Assembly: GCA_010645155.1 (NCBI GenBank)
Contig: CM021320.1
Coordinates: forward strand, 1,614,965-1,678,964
Length of the DNA: 64,000 nucleotides
Direction: 5' to 3'
Source: Tigriopus japonicus
Taxonomy: Eukaryota; Arthropoda; Copepoda; Harpacticoida; Harpacticidae
In this document: positions 44,262 through 54,194 of the stretch, piece by piece
Position numbering within the stretch: position 1 is the first letter of the stretch
How the letters are laid out: each line of letters begins with the position of its first letter
Made by a program: the position numbers and the translations under genes
The notes under the pieces: model-generated
Told to the model about the DNA's origin: nothing
The model's input: only the letters and a program-made list of their open reading frames with translations
The model's database searches: none

Positions 44262-47107
44262 TCTTGGATAACTTTGTGTATGGGCTACCCATGGAAATGA
44301 GGAATGCTGTACTCTTGCACCATCCAACCAAGATTGAAGATGCCGTTACTGCCGCCATGATGTTTGATAATCTGCGCTCACACTATACAAGTGGGAAAGG
44401 AAACCCCAATTCGTCGGTGGAACCCGCGAAAAATGGGGCTTCTAAGGCATCCACTGAGTCGAAAGAATCCGGAGGGAATTGCACAAGCTGGAGCACCGTT
44501 ATTTGTTACAAATGTCAAGAAAAAGGGCATAAGGTGTCGGAGTGCCCAAACAAGAGGAAATCAAATTTATCTGTCGTTAGCCCAGCAACCCCAAGGCTTT
44601 ATTTGGATGTGGCGATCTTTCCAGAAGGAGAGGATCGATGGCTAGTAGACTCAGGGGCTGCTATGTCCATCCTGCCACAGAATCGTTATTCAGTGGACAA
44701 TGAGTGTTCGCAGAGCATAGTTGGCGTCGACGGCTCGATTGTCAAGTGCGCGGGCACAAGGAAACTTGGATTCTACATCGGAAAGTCGCCGATAGAGCAC
44801 GTATTCAAGGTGATCAAAACATCGGAGGGAATTTTGGGAATGGACATCTTAAGCAAGATCAAGGCCACTTTGGATGTTTCTAATGCGATGTTACTCTTAC
44901 CTAATTGTGGAGGAGTGCCACTCGTTGGAGAAGGATCCTTGCTAACTTTTAAGGAAAATACATCCCTGGAAAAGGGGTCTTCCCAAGAAAAAGATAATCA
45001 TCCAGTGCATGTGGTTGCTAAAGGGCGGATGTGGAATGATGAAGAACTTTGGGAGTATCTTGTCCCCATTTCTTCAGCCAGCCTTCATCCTCCAATTTTG
45101 CATCAAGGAGACGCATGGGAGGAACTTGGCTTTAAGAAGGACGCAGACATTGAGTATGTTTCTGGAACACGAGACCTAAGCAACCAAATCATGGATCAAT
45201 ACCGAGGAGCATTCGAAGGAACTGGACCCACTAATTTAGGCATCCACAAAATAGAGACCACGCCAGGACCTCCGATATTCCAAAGAGCCTACAAGATTCC
45301 GGAAGTGTATTTGCAGCCTACAGACGAGAAGATTGCCCAATTGTTGAACAATGGTTATGTTCAAGAAAGTAATTCAGCATGGGCAAGTCCACTTGTGGTT
45401 GTCAAGAAGAAGGTGGTGGAAGGTCTCCCGTTTGTGCGGGCGTTCTTTGATGATGTAGTCGTATTTTCAGACACCGTTGAAGAGCACAAGGAACACCTAA
45501 AACAAGTCTTGACTCGATTTATTGACTGCAACCTCCGATTGAATCGCGAAAAATGTAGACTATTCTGCACCCAAGTAGATTACCTGGGTCACGTTATCAG
45601 TCGTGACGGAATCTCCGTGTCACCAAAGAAAATCGACGCAATTGAGAGCTTCCCACGACCAGATTCGTTTGCAAGCTTGAAGAGATGGCTTGGATTAAGT
45701 GGATACTACAGGAAGTTCATTCCTGGATTTGCAGAACTCGCAAGACCTCTGCAAGTGGTTCTCAGAAAGTCTGTCAAGCAATTTACTTGGACTGAATCAA
45801 TGGAAAATTCGTTTGTTGAAATCAAGAGACAACTCCAAAGTGCTCCTCTGAGGTCGCGACCAGACTATTCAAAAACTTTCATAGTAACTTGTGATGCCTC
45901 GGATATTGCCATTGGGGCTACTCTGGAGCAAGAAAATCGTTTGATTGAGGCAATTTCTCATGGATTTGGAGAAACCGAAGCTCGATGGCCATCTCAAGAA
46001 AAAGAGGCCTATGCCATCGTCTTTGCTTTAAAGAAGTGGCGACATCTACTGTTGGGTCGAAAATTCGTTTTGAGGACCGACTGCAAGTCGCTCTTGTGGC
46101 TCAAAGGGTGCAAAGATGCCGCCGGAAAACTCGGACGTTGGTCAATGTCTCTAGCTGACTACGATTTGGATTTCGAGCATATCGCTGGAAAGGACAATGT
46201 TGTAAGTGATGCTTTGTCAAGAGTGCGGGTTGCCGTTGTTGGAACGAATTTGGATGAATGGCGAGATGCCACTGCTAATGATCAACAGATTCAAGAGTCC
46301 CTCCCTAGAGATGATCTTCAAGTAAGAGATGGGTTCGTGATCAAAATGACCAAGAAAGGTGAGAAGTTGGTGGTTCCTCGGAGCTTGATACCCAAGATAC
46401 TGAGCGCTTATCACGACGACCCCATGGGAGGACACATGGGTTTCAGTAAGACCTTAGAGCGTCTGATGGAACGATATACTTGGATTGGTATGAGGAACGA
46501 CGTTAAAAGGTTCTGTGATCGTTGTCTCATCTGCGCTAAGTGCAAGGATTACGGAAAACCCACAAGAACACCATTGAAACCAATCCCGGCAGGCACACTG
46601 AGCCCGTTTCAAAAAGTTGGCATGGATCTAGTGGGGCCATTACCAGAATCTAGTGATGGATTCAAGTGGATTATTGTCCTTGTCGACTATTTTACGAAGT
46701 GGCCAGTAGTGGGAGCTTTGAAGCGATCAGATGCAAGAGAAGTTATTCAATGGATGAGAGATCAGGTGTTGACCGTTTATGGAGTACCTGAAGAAGTAGT
46801 GACTGATCAAGGAGTGCAATTCGTGAGTGGCGAATTTGAAGACTTCTTACAAAAAGCTGGAATCAAACACTGTCGCACTTCTCCATTCCATCCAGCCTCA
46901 GATGGTCTTACAGAGAGATATAACCGAACTCTATTGAATGCTTTACGGTGTTACACAGAGGAATACCCTGAGAACTGGACTGAATACATTCAGTCATGCA
47001 CATTTGCATACAGATCAAGCAAGCAACAAAGTACTGGATTTTCCCCTTTTGAGTTGCTTCAAGCCAGAACTTCGAGGGCATTGACGTATGCCCTTTGCGG
47101 AGTGTGA
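44201..47107 (+). pseudogene. pol: gag C-terminus plus pol (PR, partial RT, RNase H, IN)
   Basis: The frame first carries the gag end with a CCHC knuckle (CYKCQEKGHKVSEC, 44504-44545). The protease follows with active site LVDSGA near 44641. The reverse transcriptase is reduced: the PLVVVKKK segment is followed almost directly by FFDDVVVFSD near 45440, losing about 100 residues with the first catalytic aspartate. Thumb/connection (YLGHVIS, SGYYRKFIPGF) and RNase H (CDASDIAIGA, SDALSR) regions remain. Integrase has an HHCC zinc finger and a DDE set in MDLVGP, TDQGVQF and TERYNR. The frame stops at 47107. Confidence 0.9.
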
Positions 47108-47499
47108 GCAATCATGAAGACCTGTTGGAAGAGGGATTTCGAATTGCCTCTCGGATTCGACCAATGGCCCGAGAGAACATCAGGAAATCTCAAGAAACGT
47201 CCAAAAAGGCTTATGACATCAAGCACAAAGCCAAAGCTACACTCGTGAAGGAGAATGATTATGTCATGTGGCATCGACCAGCTCCTGTTGCCGGAGGAGG
47301 TTCCCAGAAACTTAAGCCTCCTTTCCAAGGACCATATTTGGTCAAGTTTGTATCCGATAAAACTGCGAGCATCTGTAATCAGACCGGTCGGTGTCAAATC
47401 GTTAATTTAGATCAACTGAAGGTCACGAAAGCTCAATCGCCCATGCCCGGTATCCTTCGCAAAAGAGGACGACCTCGCAAAAGTGGTGGGGGAATGTAG
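47095..47499 (+). pseudogene. Integrase C-terminal region, frameshifted from pol
   Basis: After a frameshift near 47095 the second frame encodes the C-terminal integrase/adapter region. Visible features are a helical basic segment, GPYLVKF and a basic end KRGRPRK. It ends just inside the 3' LTR, directly after a G-rich polypurine tract. Confidence 0.8.
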
Positions 47500-47648
47500 C
47501 GATGCAACCGTCACCCTGAAGGCTACCGTGGTCGCCTCCCTAAAGTTGCTCGGAAACCGAATAAGAAAACCGGATGTCGAGACATGAAAGAAGAAAGAAG
47601 CGAACGATCGAAGATGAATAAAGGTTAAAGGAAGCGAATCACGTTACA
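47495..47648 (+). repeat. 3' LTR of the gypsy element
   Basis: TGTAGCGATG...CACGTTACA, 154 bp, directly after the purine-rich GGTGGGGGAA tract. It differs from the 5' LTR at roughly 17 positions, which indicates an old insertion. Confidence 0.9.
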
Positions 47649-49048
47649 CAATTCAATTTGCTTTCAAGGTGCTTTTTATGCCATTTTTTGTCTTTTAACT
47701 AGTCATCTGTTCAAGATCAATAAAAACCTTGTATGGTTTTGAGATCCTATGAATTTACCAGAAATTTAAAACCCAAGTAATGTTTGTCAATAACGGTTTG
47801 TCCTTAAAGTTCAATGCATTAGGATTTTCCGGTAGATTTCCTTTGTACAGGCATGTAGCAATATGTATTTCCACTGCATGCCATCACTGGCTCAAACGGA
47901 AAAAAACGGCACTGAAGACTGAGAACTGGCAACATTGCACTGAATACTTTCTTTGATCCTTGATCACTACTGCCAAAGCAAAGATGAGTCACGTACGTAC
48001 ATATTGAAATCAAGACAATTGTGAGATTGTCTCAAGTCTTGAGGATTGTGAGCCCTTTCAGAAAGGCCAAAGGGGTGAAAATGGCTCATCATTTCACAAA
48101 CACAAATTCAAAGGTTTTTTGATTTTTTTTTTTTTAATCAAACAATAAATAATCAATTTTTGAATAAACCCAGCATTAACGTGTATAAGTGGAAAAACAA
48201 TCCTCGGCTTGGAGGATGGAAAGCCATTACTCCAGTGGCAAAATCCGTCTTCTTGCAAAGACTGCCAAATTATGCATTTCCTCATGAATGGAATAATTTT
48301 AGCACACCAGACATAGGTTTACCACGTAGACAGTTTGGCAAACGAGTTCAAGGCGTTCTGATTCAAAAGTACCCCACTGACCATTGCAACTTGAAAGACT
48401 GCTTTGTTTGCAAGCAAAGTGCTTAAATCAGCATTCTTCAAATCTTGGCATTTCATGCACTCAATTGGAAATGCACACACTCCGCTCAATTAAATTAAAA
48501 CAATCCAATTGGAATCTGAAATGTGACTTATTTCTCTCTCTAATTTCAATCTTTTCTTACTTCTTTATTTACTCTTACTTCTTTATTTATTTAACACAGT
48601 GCTCAAGTTGGCTCCTCAAGCACTGAATCCCTATTTTCCGGCCAGGTTCTGGTGAAAACAAGCGATAGCTTATCCTGAACCTGAGGAATATACTTTCATG
48701 ACATCGATCTGCGTTGGGAAAATATTGTTTTCTATTTCCGCTAAAATCATGACATGAACGAAACAAAATATTCCTGAAATAAAATATACATACATACATA
48801 CAATTCATACGTTTGTTTGGCTAGTGCGTATGGGAAAAGAAGAATGCTGCTGACTGACTGAGAATCAATAGCAGCCTGTGAGTCGACTGCCTCCTGTCCC
48901 ATTTTGAGCAAAAAGAACGAGTTTTCAAATCATGCAAGCCGCAGGAGTCAATCAAAATGAAAGGGGATAGTTTTGGACCCTCCTGTGTATAAACCAAAAG
49001 GGGATTGGGCGAAGATACATGTACGCCCCTTTCAGGGGTACTTGGCTC
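47649..49048. other. Spacer with one unassigned coding-like stretch
   Basis: Mostly AT-rich DNA. The exception is the 48160-48426 reading, listed separately. An ATACATACATACATAC run lies near 48786. I see nothing else. Confidence 0.4.
48160..48426 (+). other. Unassigned 88-codon coding-like reading
   Basis: The frame has ordinary protein composition with a LGGWKAITPVAK stretch and a closing Cys-rich CNLKDCFVC motif. It has no ATG at its left edge. It sits among repeats, so it is most likely a transposon-derived fragment, but I do not recognise the family. Confidence 0.3.
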
Positions 49049-49193
49049 AGTCAACATTTGAGGCACTTTAGTTTGTCCAAAACTGATGGTTGACCGTTGC
49101 AATCTTCAAAATTATGTGCATCATGAGAACTGCGAGCTGAAATTCACTAGATGGCGCACTTTATGACCGTACTCTGATTTTATGGTGCTCTAC
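49049..49193 (+). repeat. Solo arm of the 33476-type foldback MITE
   Basis: The sequence from TCAACATTTGAGGCACTTTA to GGTGCTCTA parallels the right arm of the element at 33476-33939, including GATGGCGCACTTTATGACC. No matching left arm is nearby, so this is a half-element. Confidence 0.65.
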
Positions 49194-49792
49194 CTTAGGT
49201 GGGCATTTCAGTATAAGCTATTTGTTAGTGCCATCACTTATTCCAAATGAGTTTGGAAAAGGCTCAGGAAAGAGGAAGTGACTGAGTAGTCTGCTTAGTC
49301 GAGTTGTAGGCTGGGTCTAGTTGTACCTGGTCGAGGTATCCGCTGACAACTTGAGCCATACACAGACGAGGTATGACTGACATCTTTGGGTGCAGTTTGA
49401 AACACAATCAGTGCTTCCATTTTTCTCTCATGTATTGCAAAAATGGCACTCTTAGACAAGAAACGTCACTCTCCTCAATGCCTACAAACGAGTTTGTGAG
49501 TTGCCCTAGCTCTTTTGTAGATCAAGACTGCTGGAAAGACTTTTGGGGGGGTGGAAGAACAATTTCGCTCAACCCCCCCAAAACAGTGCTTCCACAAGCT
49601 GCTCCAAAGCACTCGTCTAGTTAACGCAGAAACTAGTTTATTGATGGATGCATGGCCTTAACAAGCACAAGCCCAAAGGAGGCAACCACTACGATATTTG
49701 ATCAGTTCATAGAAACACTCCACGGAAACGGAAACTAATCGGTTTAGTGCAGAGTCATATCCAAAGATGTCGGGATTACCTCGACTCCGTAT
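49194..49792. other. Short spacer
   Basis: No gene or repeat recognised; it includes a short G7 run opposite later C runs near 49545-49580. Confidence 0.35.
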
Positions 49793-49940
49793 AGGACAAC
49801 TTGACCCAGAGGACAACTTGACCCAGAGGACAACTTGACCCAAAGGACAACTTGACCCAAAGGACAACTTGACCCAAAGGACAACTTGACCCAAAGGACA
49901 ACTTGACCTAAAGGACAACTTGACCCAAAGGACAACTTGG
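49793..49940. repeat. 17-bp minisatellite, about 8.7 copies
   Basis: The unit is AGGACAACTTGACCCAA, with small G/A changes at the fourth-last positions and one T for C. Because 17 is not a multiple of 3, long open frames across it are artefacts. Confidence 0.9.
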
Positions 49941-50380
49941 CAAGGTACAAAACTGGACCATTTTAAAAAACACTTATTGAACATTTGAGCCCTAACATGT
50001 TATTGAAATTACGTAAATGTAATTGCAATTACAATAACCCACATCCTTGCTAACAGTGTTCTTGGAATTCAAGAATCGAATTTAAGGCCTCCTCAATGCA
50101 AATTTTTGGGGGCTCTAAAATTTTAAGTGTACACAAATGGCATAAAAATCCGTGAGATCTGTGACCCCTTTTTCCATTTTACGAAGGGCCTCCTTCATTT
50201 TTTAAGAGACTTCTGTTGTAGTAATGCTTCAGTGGAAGTGCAATTACTTGATGCAAGGAGTACTCTACCCTGGAGGTAGACTGGGTGCAAGTTCAAGACA
50301 ATGAAAGGGCGATGCCAGCAAGACATTTCTTGACAGAAAATGAGGTTCAAAATCAATTTGAGCGATATTTCTGACTGAAA
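49941..50380. other. Spacer left of the assembly gap
   Basis: It contains another AATTAC-rich patch near 50003-50035. No MATH/TRAF-like coding sequence is visible, although the USP7 N-terminus should lie upstream of 50440. Confidence 0.4.
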
Positions 50381-50437
50381 NNNNNNNNNNNNNNNNNNNN
50401 NNNNNNNNNNNNNNNNNNNNNNNNNNNNNNNNNNNNN
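50381..50437. other. Assembly gap (57 N)
   Basis: A run of 57 N lies between repeat-rich DNA and the interior of USP7. Its true size is unknown. Confidence 1.
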
Positions 50438-50439
50438 TC

Positions 50440-53283
50440 ATGGACCCCGAAAAAGGCTTCATCAAGGACGATAAGGTCACGTTCGAGGTGAAGGTGACGG
50501 CCGATGCGCCGCACGGCGTTTGTTGGGACTCGAAGAAGCATACGGGCTATGTGGGGCTCAAGAACCAAGGCGCCACGTGTTACATGAACTCGCTTCTGCA
50601 AGTGTTGTATTTCACCAACAGCCTGCGCAAGAACGTGTATAAGATGCCCACCGAGGCGGATGACAGCGCCAAAAGCGTGGGCTTGGCTCTCCAGCGCGTC
50701 TTTCACGACCTCCAATTCAACGACAAGTCCGTGGGTACCAAGAAGTTGACCAAGTCGTTCGGGTGGGAGACTTTGGACTCGTTCATGCAGCACGACGTTC
50801 AAGAGTTTCTGCGCGTGTTGCTCGACAAGCTCGAGATGAAGATGAAGGGCACCATCGTGGAAGGCTCCATCCCGCGACTCTTTGAAGGCAAGATGGTGTC
50901 GTATATCCGTTGCAAGAACGTGGACTACACTTCAAGTCGCATTGAATCGTTCTACGACATTCAACTCAACATCAAAGGCAAGAAGAACATTCACGAATCG
51001 TTCGAGGACTACATCAAGACGGAGAATCTCGACGGCGACAACAAGTACGACGCCGGGACGCACGGCCTCCAAGACGCCGAGAAGGGCATCCTGTTCACCT
51101 CGTTTCCGCCCGTGCTTCACCTTCATCTGATGCGATTCCAATACGACCCCATCACGGACAGCTCGGTCAAGTTCAACGACCGATTCGAGTTTCCCAACGA
51201 GCTCGACCTCAAAGACTACTTGAAGAAACCCGACAACGGCAACGCCGAGGACGAGGCCATGGATGTGGACGGGGAAGGCTGTGCCGTGGTCCAGGCTGAC
51301 CTGGATGGAGCCAAGTATCTATTGCACGCGGTCTTGGTCCATTCGGGCGACAATCACGGGGGTCACTACGTGGTGTTCATCAACCCCAAAGGCGACGGGA
51401 AATGGTGCAAGTTTGACGACGACGTGGTGTCTCGGTGCACGGAGAAAGAAGCCATTCAGAACAATTTCGGTGGTGTGGACGATGACGTCGCCACGAGACA
51501 GTCTACCAATGCCTACATGTTGGTTTACATTCGACAGAGCTTGCTCAAGACCATCCTGTGTGAAGTGTCGGAATTGGATATCCCCGCCGCTTTGAGCGAA
51601 CGTCTCGCCGACGAAAAGAAGATTGAGATTGCCAAGCGCAAGGAGAAGAACGAGGCTCACCTCTACATGAATATTCGATTGCTCCTCGAGGACAACTTCA
51701 ATGGCCATCAGGGCAACGACCTGTATGATCCGGACAAGGTCACTTGTCAAGAGCTGCGGATCAAGAAGACCGACACCCTGCAAGAGGTACTTGTCCAGTT
51801 GTCAACCCAGATGAAGATCCCTGCCGAGCAGGTGCGGATGTGGCCCATGAACCATCGGACCAATCAGACACTCCGCCCCGCCCTGATCGATGTCGAGTCC
51901 GATTTAGACAAGGCATTCTTCGACGTAGCGGACAACACCAATCCGTATAACGTGTTCCTCGAGGTGGCGCCCCCTGAAACGCCTTCGCGACCCTTGCCCC
52001 CGTTTGACAAGGACCAAGATGTCATGCTGTTTTTTAAATACTACGATCCCGAAGTCGAGAAGATTCACTACATGGGCCACATGTACGTTGCTATTACGGC
52101 CAAGGTCACGTCCATGGTTGAAGAACTCATAAAACGGGCCAATTTGCCCCCCAACACGCCGCTCGCCCTCTATGAGGAAATTAAGCCGAACATGCTCGAA
52201 CGCATCGAGGATATTGACAAGCCCCTGGAGCATGTACTGGAAGAGCTCATGGATGGCGATATCATTGTGTATCAGAAGCAAATCCTTCCTAGCCAGACCA
52301 ACACCTTCCGCTTGGCCAGTTGTCGAGACTACTTCAGAGACCTCTTTTACAAAGTGGACGTGAACTTTGTTGACAAGAATCTTCCGAATGACCCGGGATT
52401 CACACTGACGCTGTCCCAACGAATGAACTACGCCCAAATCGCACAGGCCGCCGCCGAGAAGCTCGAGATCGACCCCGAGAAGATTCAATTTTTCAAGACT
52501 CAGAATTACCGGGAAGTGCCCGGACATGCTTTGCGATGCACGTTCGAGGGGACCCTCAAGGACCTTTTAGTTTGTGTCCGACCCAAACAGCCCCGCAAGC
52601 TGTTCTATCAGAAGCTCGCCATTCCCATCCACGAGCTGGAGAACAAGAAACAGATCAAGTGCACTTGGCTCTCGCTCGACCACAAGGAGGAAGAGGAACT
52701 AACCCTTTACCCCAGCAAAACAGGCACCATTGGCGACATGCTCGAGGAGGCGAAAGCTTTGGTCACTCTCTCAAGGCCCAATGCCAAGTTGCGCCTTTTG
52801 GACATTGTGTCGCATAAAATCAATAACATCAACGTTGAGAATTCCCCCATCGAATCCCTCCCCGCCACCCAATCCAAGACCTTCAGAATCGAGGAGATTC
52901 CCGAGGATCAAATGCGAGTGAGCGAAAACGAGTTGCTAGTTCCCGTGGTGCACTTCCAAAAGGAGATCTACTCCACTTTTGGACATCCGTTCCTCCTCAA
53001 GGTCAAAGAGGGCGAGAAGTTCCAATCCGTGAAGGATAAGATCCAAAAGCACCTTGAGGTCCCGGACAAGGAGTTCGAGAAATATCGGATCGCAGTGATT
53101 TCCGTGGGCCGTGCCAAGTACCTGGATGCCATAGAGCAGGACACAGTGAGACTCAAAGACTTTCTGAACACGAATCAAACGAGTAACAACACCAAGCCTT
53201 ACTTCGGCTTAGAACATGTGAACAAGAACTCCAAGCGCGCCCGATATAACTACATGGAGAAGGCCATCAAAATCTACAATTAG
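50440..53283 (+). CDS. USP7: USP7/HAUSP ubiquitin-specific protease, 5'-truncated at the gap
   Basis: A 947-codon uninterrupted frame is a clear USP7 orthologue. USP7 is a nuclear deubiquitinase acting on p53/Mdm2-type and chromatin substrates. The catalytic domain begins immediately: Cys-box NQGATCYMN with nucleophile C47, SFGWETLDSFMQHDVQEF, His-box GGHYVVF with H309, and D326 in KWCKFDDD. Five ubiquitin-like domains normally fill the C-terminal half. The chain ends in EKAIKIYN, matching the activating C-terminal tail. The first visible codons align to the linker just before the catalytic domain, so the Met at 50440 is probably internal. The MATH domain (about 190 residues) is missing, lost in or beyond the gap. 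GC-rich third positions contrast with the AT-rich surroundings. An acidic insertion (NAEDEAMDVDGEG) sits in the fingers/palm region. Confidence 0.96.
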   Translation: MDPEKGFIKDDKVTFEVKVTADAPHGVCWDSKKHTGYVGLKNQGATCYMNSLLQVLYFTNSLRKNVYKMPTEADDSAKSVGLALQRVFHDLQFNDKSVGTKKLTKSFGWETLDSFMQHDVQEFLRVLLDKLEMKMKGTIVEGSIPRLFEGKMVSYIRCKNVDYTSSRIESFYDIQLNIKGKKNIHESFEDYIKTENLDGDNKYDAGTHGLQDAEKGILFTSFPPVLHLHLMRFQYDPITDSSVKFNDRFEFPNELDLKDYLKKPDNGNAEDEAMDVDGEGCAVVQADLDGAKYLLHAVLVHSGDNHGGHYVVFINPKGDGKWCKFDDDVVSRCTEKEAIQNNFGGVDDDVATRQSTNAYMLVYIRQSLLKTILCEVSELDIPAALSERLADEKKIEIAKRKEKNEAHLYMNIRLLLEDNFNGHQGNDLYDPDKVTCQELRIKKTDTLQEVLVQLSTQMKIPAEQVRMWPMNHRTNQTLRPALIDVESDLDKAFFDVADNTNPYNVFLEVAPPETPSRPLPPFDKDQDVMLFFKYYDPEVEKIHYMGHMYVAITAKVTSMVEELIKRANLPPNTPLALYEEIKPNMLERIEDIDKPLEHVLEELMDGDIIVYQKQILPSQTNTFRLASCRDYFRDLFYKVDVNFVDKNLPNDPGFTLTLSQRMNYAQIAQAAAEKLEIDPEKIQFFKTQNYREVPGHALRCTFEGTLKDLLVCVRPKQPRKLFYQKLAIPIHELENKKQIKCTWLSLDHKEEEELTLYPSKTGTIGDMLEEAKALVTLSRPNAKLRLLDIVSHKINNINVENSPIESLPATQSKTFRIEEIPEDQMRVSENELLVPVVHFQKEIYSTFGHPFLLKVKEGEKFQSVKDKIQKHLEVPDKEFEKYRIAVISVGRAKYLDAIEQDTVRLKDFLNTNQTSNNTKPYFGLEHVNKNSKRARYNYMEKAIKIYN

Positions 53284-53783
53284 AGGGGTCTTTGCCTGAA
53301 TCGAGACTCTCTCGTCGGGAGCGGCGACGGATCGCCGAAGTGCGCTATTTTTTCCCGACCTTTGGCATACAACCTGACCACGTGCGGTTGGTTTCGTTTA
53401 AAACGTGTTGTGTGATTGTTATCTTTCATCATAACTTCAGATAACAAATCGCCATGAGCACGTCTTTTACAAGAAAAGTTAGGTCCGTTGTCCCCCATGG
53501 AAATGAACTTCTTGGTGTGCCAGTGCAACTGCGGTCATTTCGATTGGAATATGAATGAAAATTTCTGAATGCTTACGTTTGACCCGTCACGCCAATTATA
53601 TACCTACTCCTACTACTACATATTTACATACGAAATTTAGATAGAAGCGCACACACAAACCCATGCAGAACCATCCTCAAACTGACAAAATTGTTTGAAC
53701 ACTGAAAAAAATACCACGTAAAACCAATCGAATCGAGTTTTTCTTAAGCTTGCCGTAGAAACCAGATCTTGGGCGCTTTCTTT

Positions 53784-53858
53784 CACCCTCTACCCACCGA
53801 ATTGTACCCTCTCACCCTCTACCCACCGAATTGTATCCTCTCACCCTCTGTTGTACCC
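53784..53858. repeat. 29-bp tandem repeat, about 2.5 copies
   Basis: The unit CACCCTCTACCCACCGAATT plus nine more bases occurs twice in tandem, followed by a partial third copy. Confidence 0.8.
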
Positions 53859-54037
53859 AATTCCAATGATACGACAGAACAAGCCCAACCCCTCCGTTTC
53901 CACGATTCGGTGGTCTAACCCTCCGGCTACATTTCAAATTGATATTTATTTGACAGCCTCTCGTCCATCGTCAGTTGAGAAGGCCAATACGGACATTAAG
54001 TAAAACAACTCCCATCATGTTAGATTGTAAATCTCAG

Positions 54038-54043
54038 AATAAA
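54038..54043 (+). terminator. Poly(A) signal AATAAA, probably of USP7
   Basis: AATAAA about 755 bases after the USP7 stop and about 150 bases before the NBEAL ATG. Confidence 0.45.
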
Positions 54044-54194
54044 TTGGGAACGGATTAAACGATTCAGTTTTCGCAAGAGCCATTGAGTCGTTGATAGACA
54101 CGATTATCCACCTTTTCCAATTTATTTTTCCAGACCAAAACTACCCTAGTGCCCTTGGCTCCGATTTGCTTAGAAATATCCCCGGATCCGCATC

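Larger units (their letters stand above)
43600..47648 (+). mobile_element. Ty3/gypsy LTR retrotransposon, defective
   Basis: A 4.05-kb element with two LTRs of about 153 bp, a tRNA-Leu-type primer site, gag with a CCHC knuckle, and pol ordered protease, reverse transcriptase, RNase H, integrase. That order is the Ty3/gypsy arrangement. No envelope gene is present. It carries a frameshift in gag, an in-frame loss of the reverse transcriptase core and a frameshift near the integrase end, so it cannot be autonomous. No target-site duplication is obvious beside the LTRs. Confidence 0.93.
53284..54194. other. USP7 3' UTR and upstream region of the NBEAL gene
   Basis: About 0.9 kb. It holds the 29-bp repeat at 53784-53858 and a poly(A) signal AATAAA at 54038-54043. 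A splice acceptor-like TTATTTTTCCAG ends at 54133, suggesting that a short leader exon of the NBEAL gene is spliced to about 54134. No other gene is visible. Confidence 0.5.

Noticed and set aside
49658..49984. Minus-strand frames with repeating Gly-Gln-Val-Val-Leu sequence
   Set aside because: They are translations of the 17-bp minisatellite. All frames stay open because the repeat unit has no stop on that strand.
51319..52527. Long minus-strand frames opposite USP7
   Set aside because: Shadows of the GC-rich USP7 coding strand.
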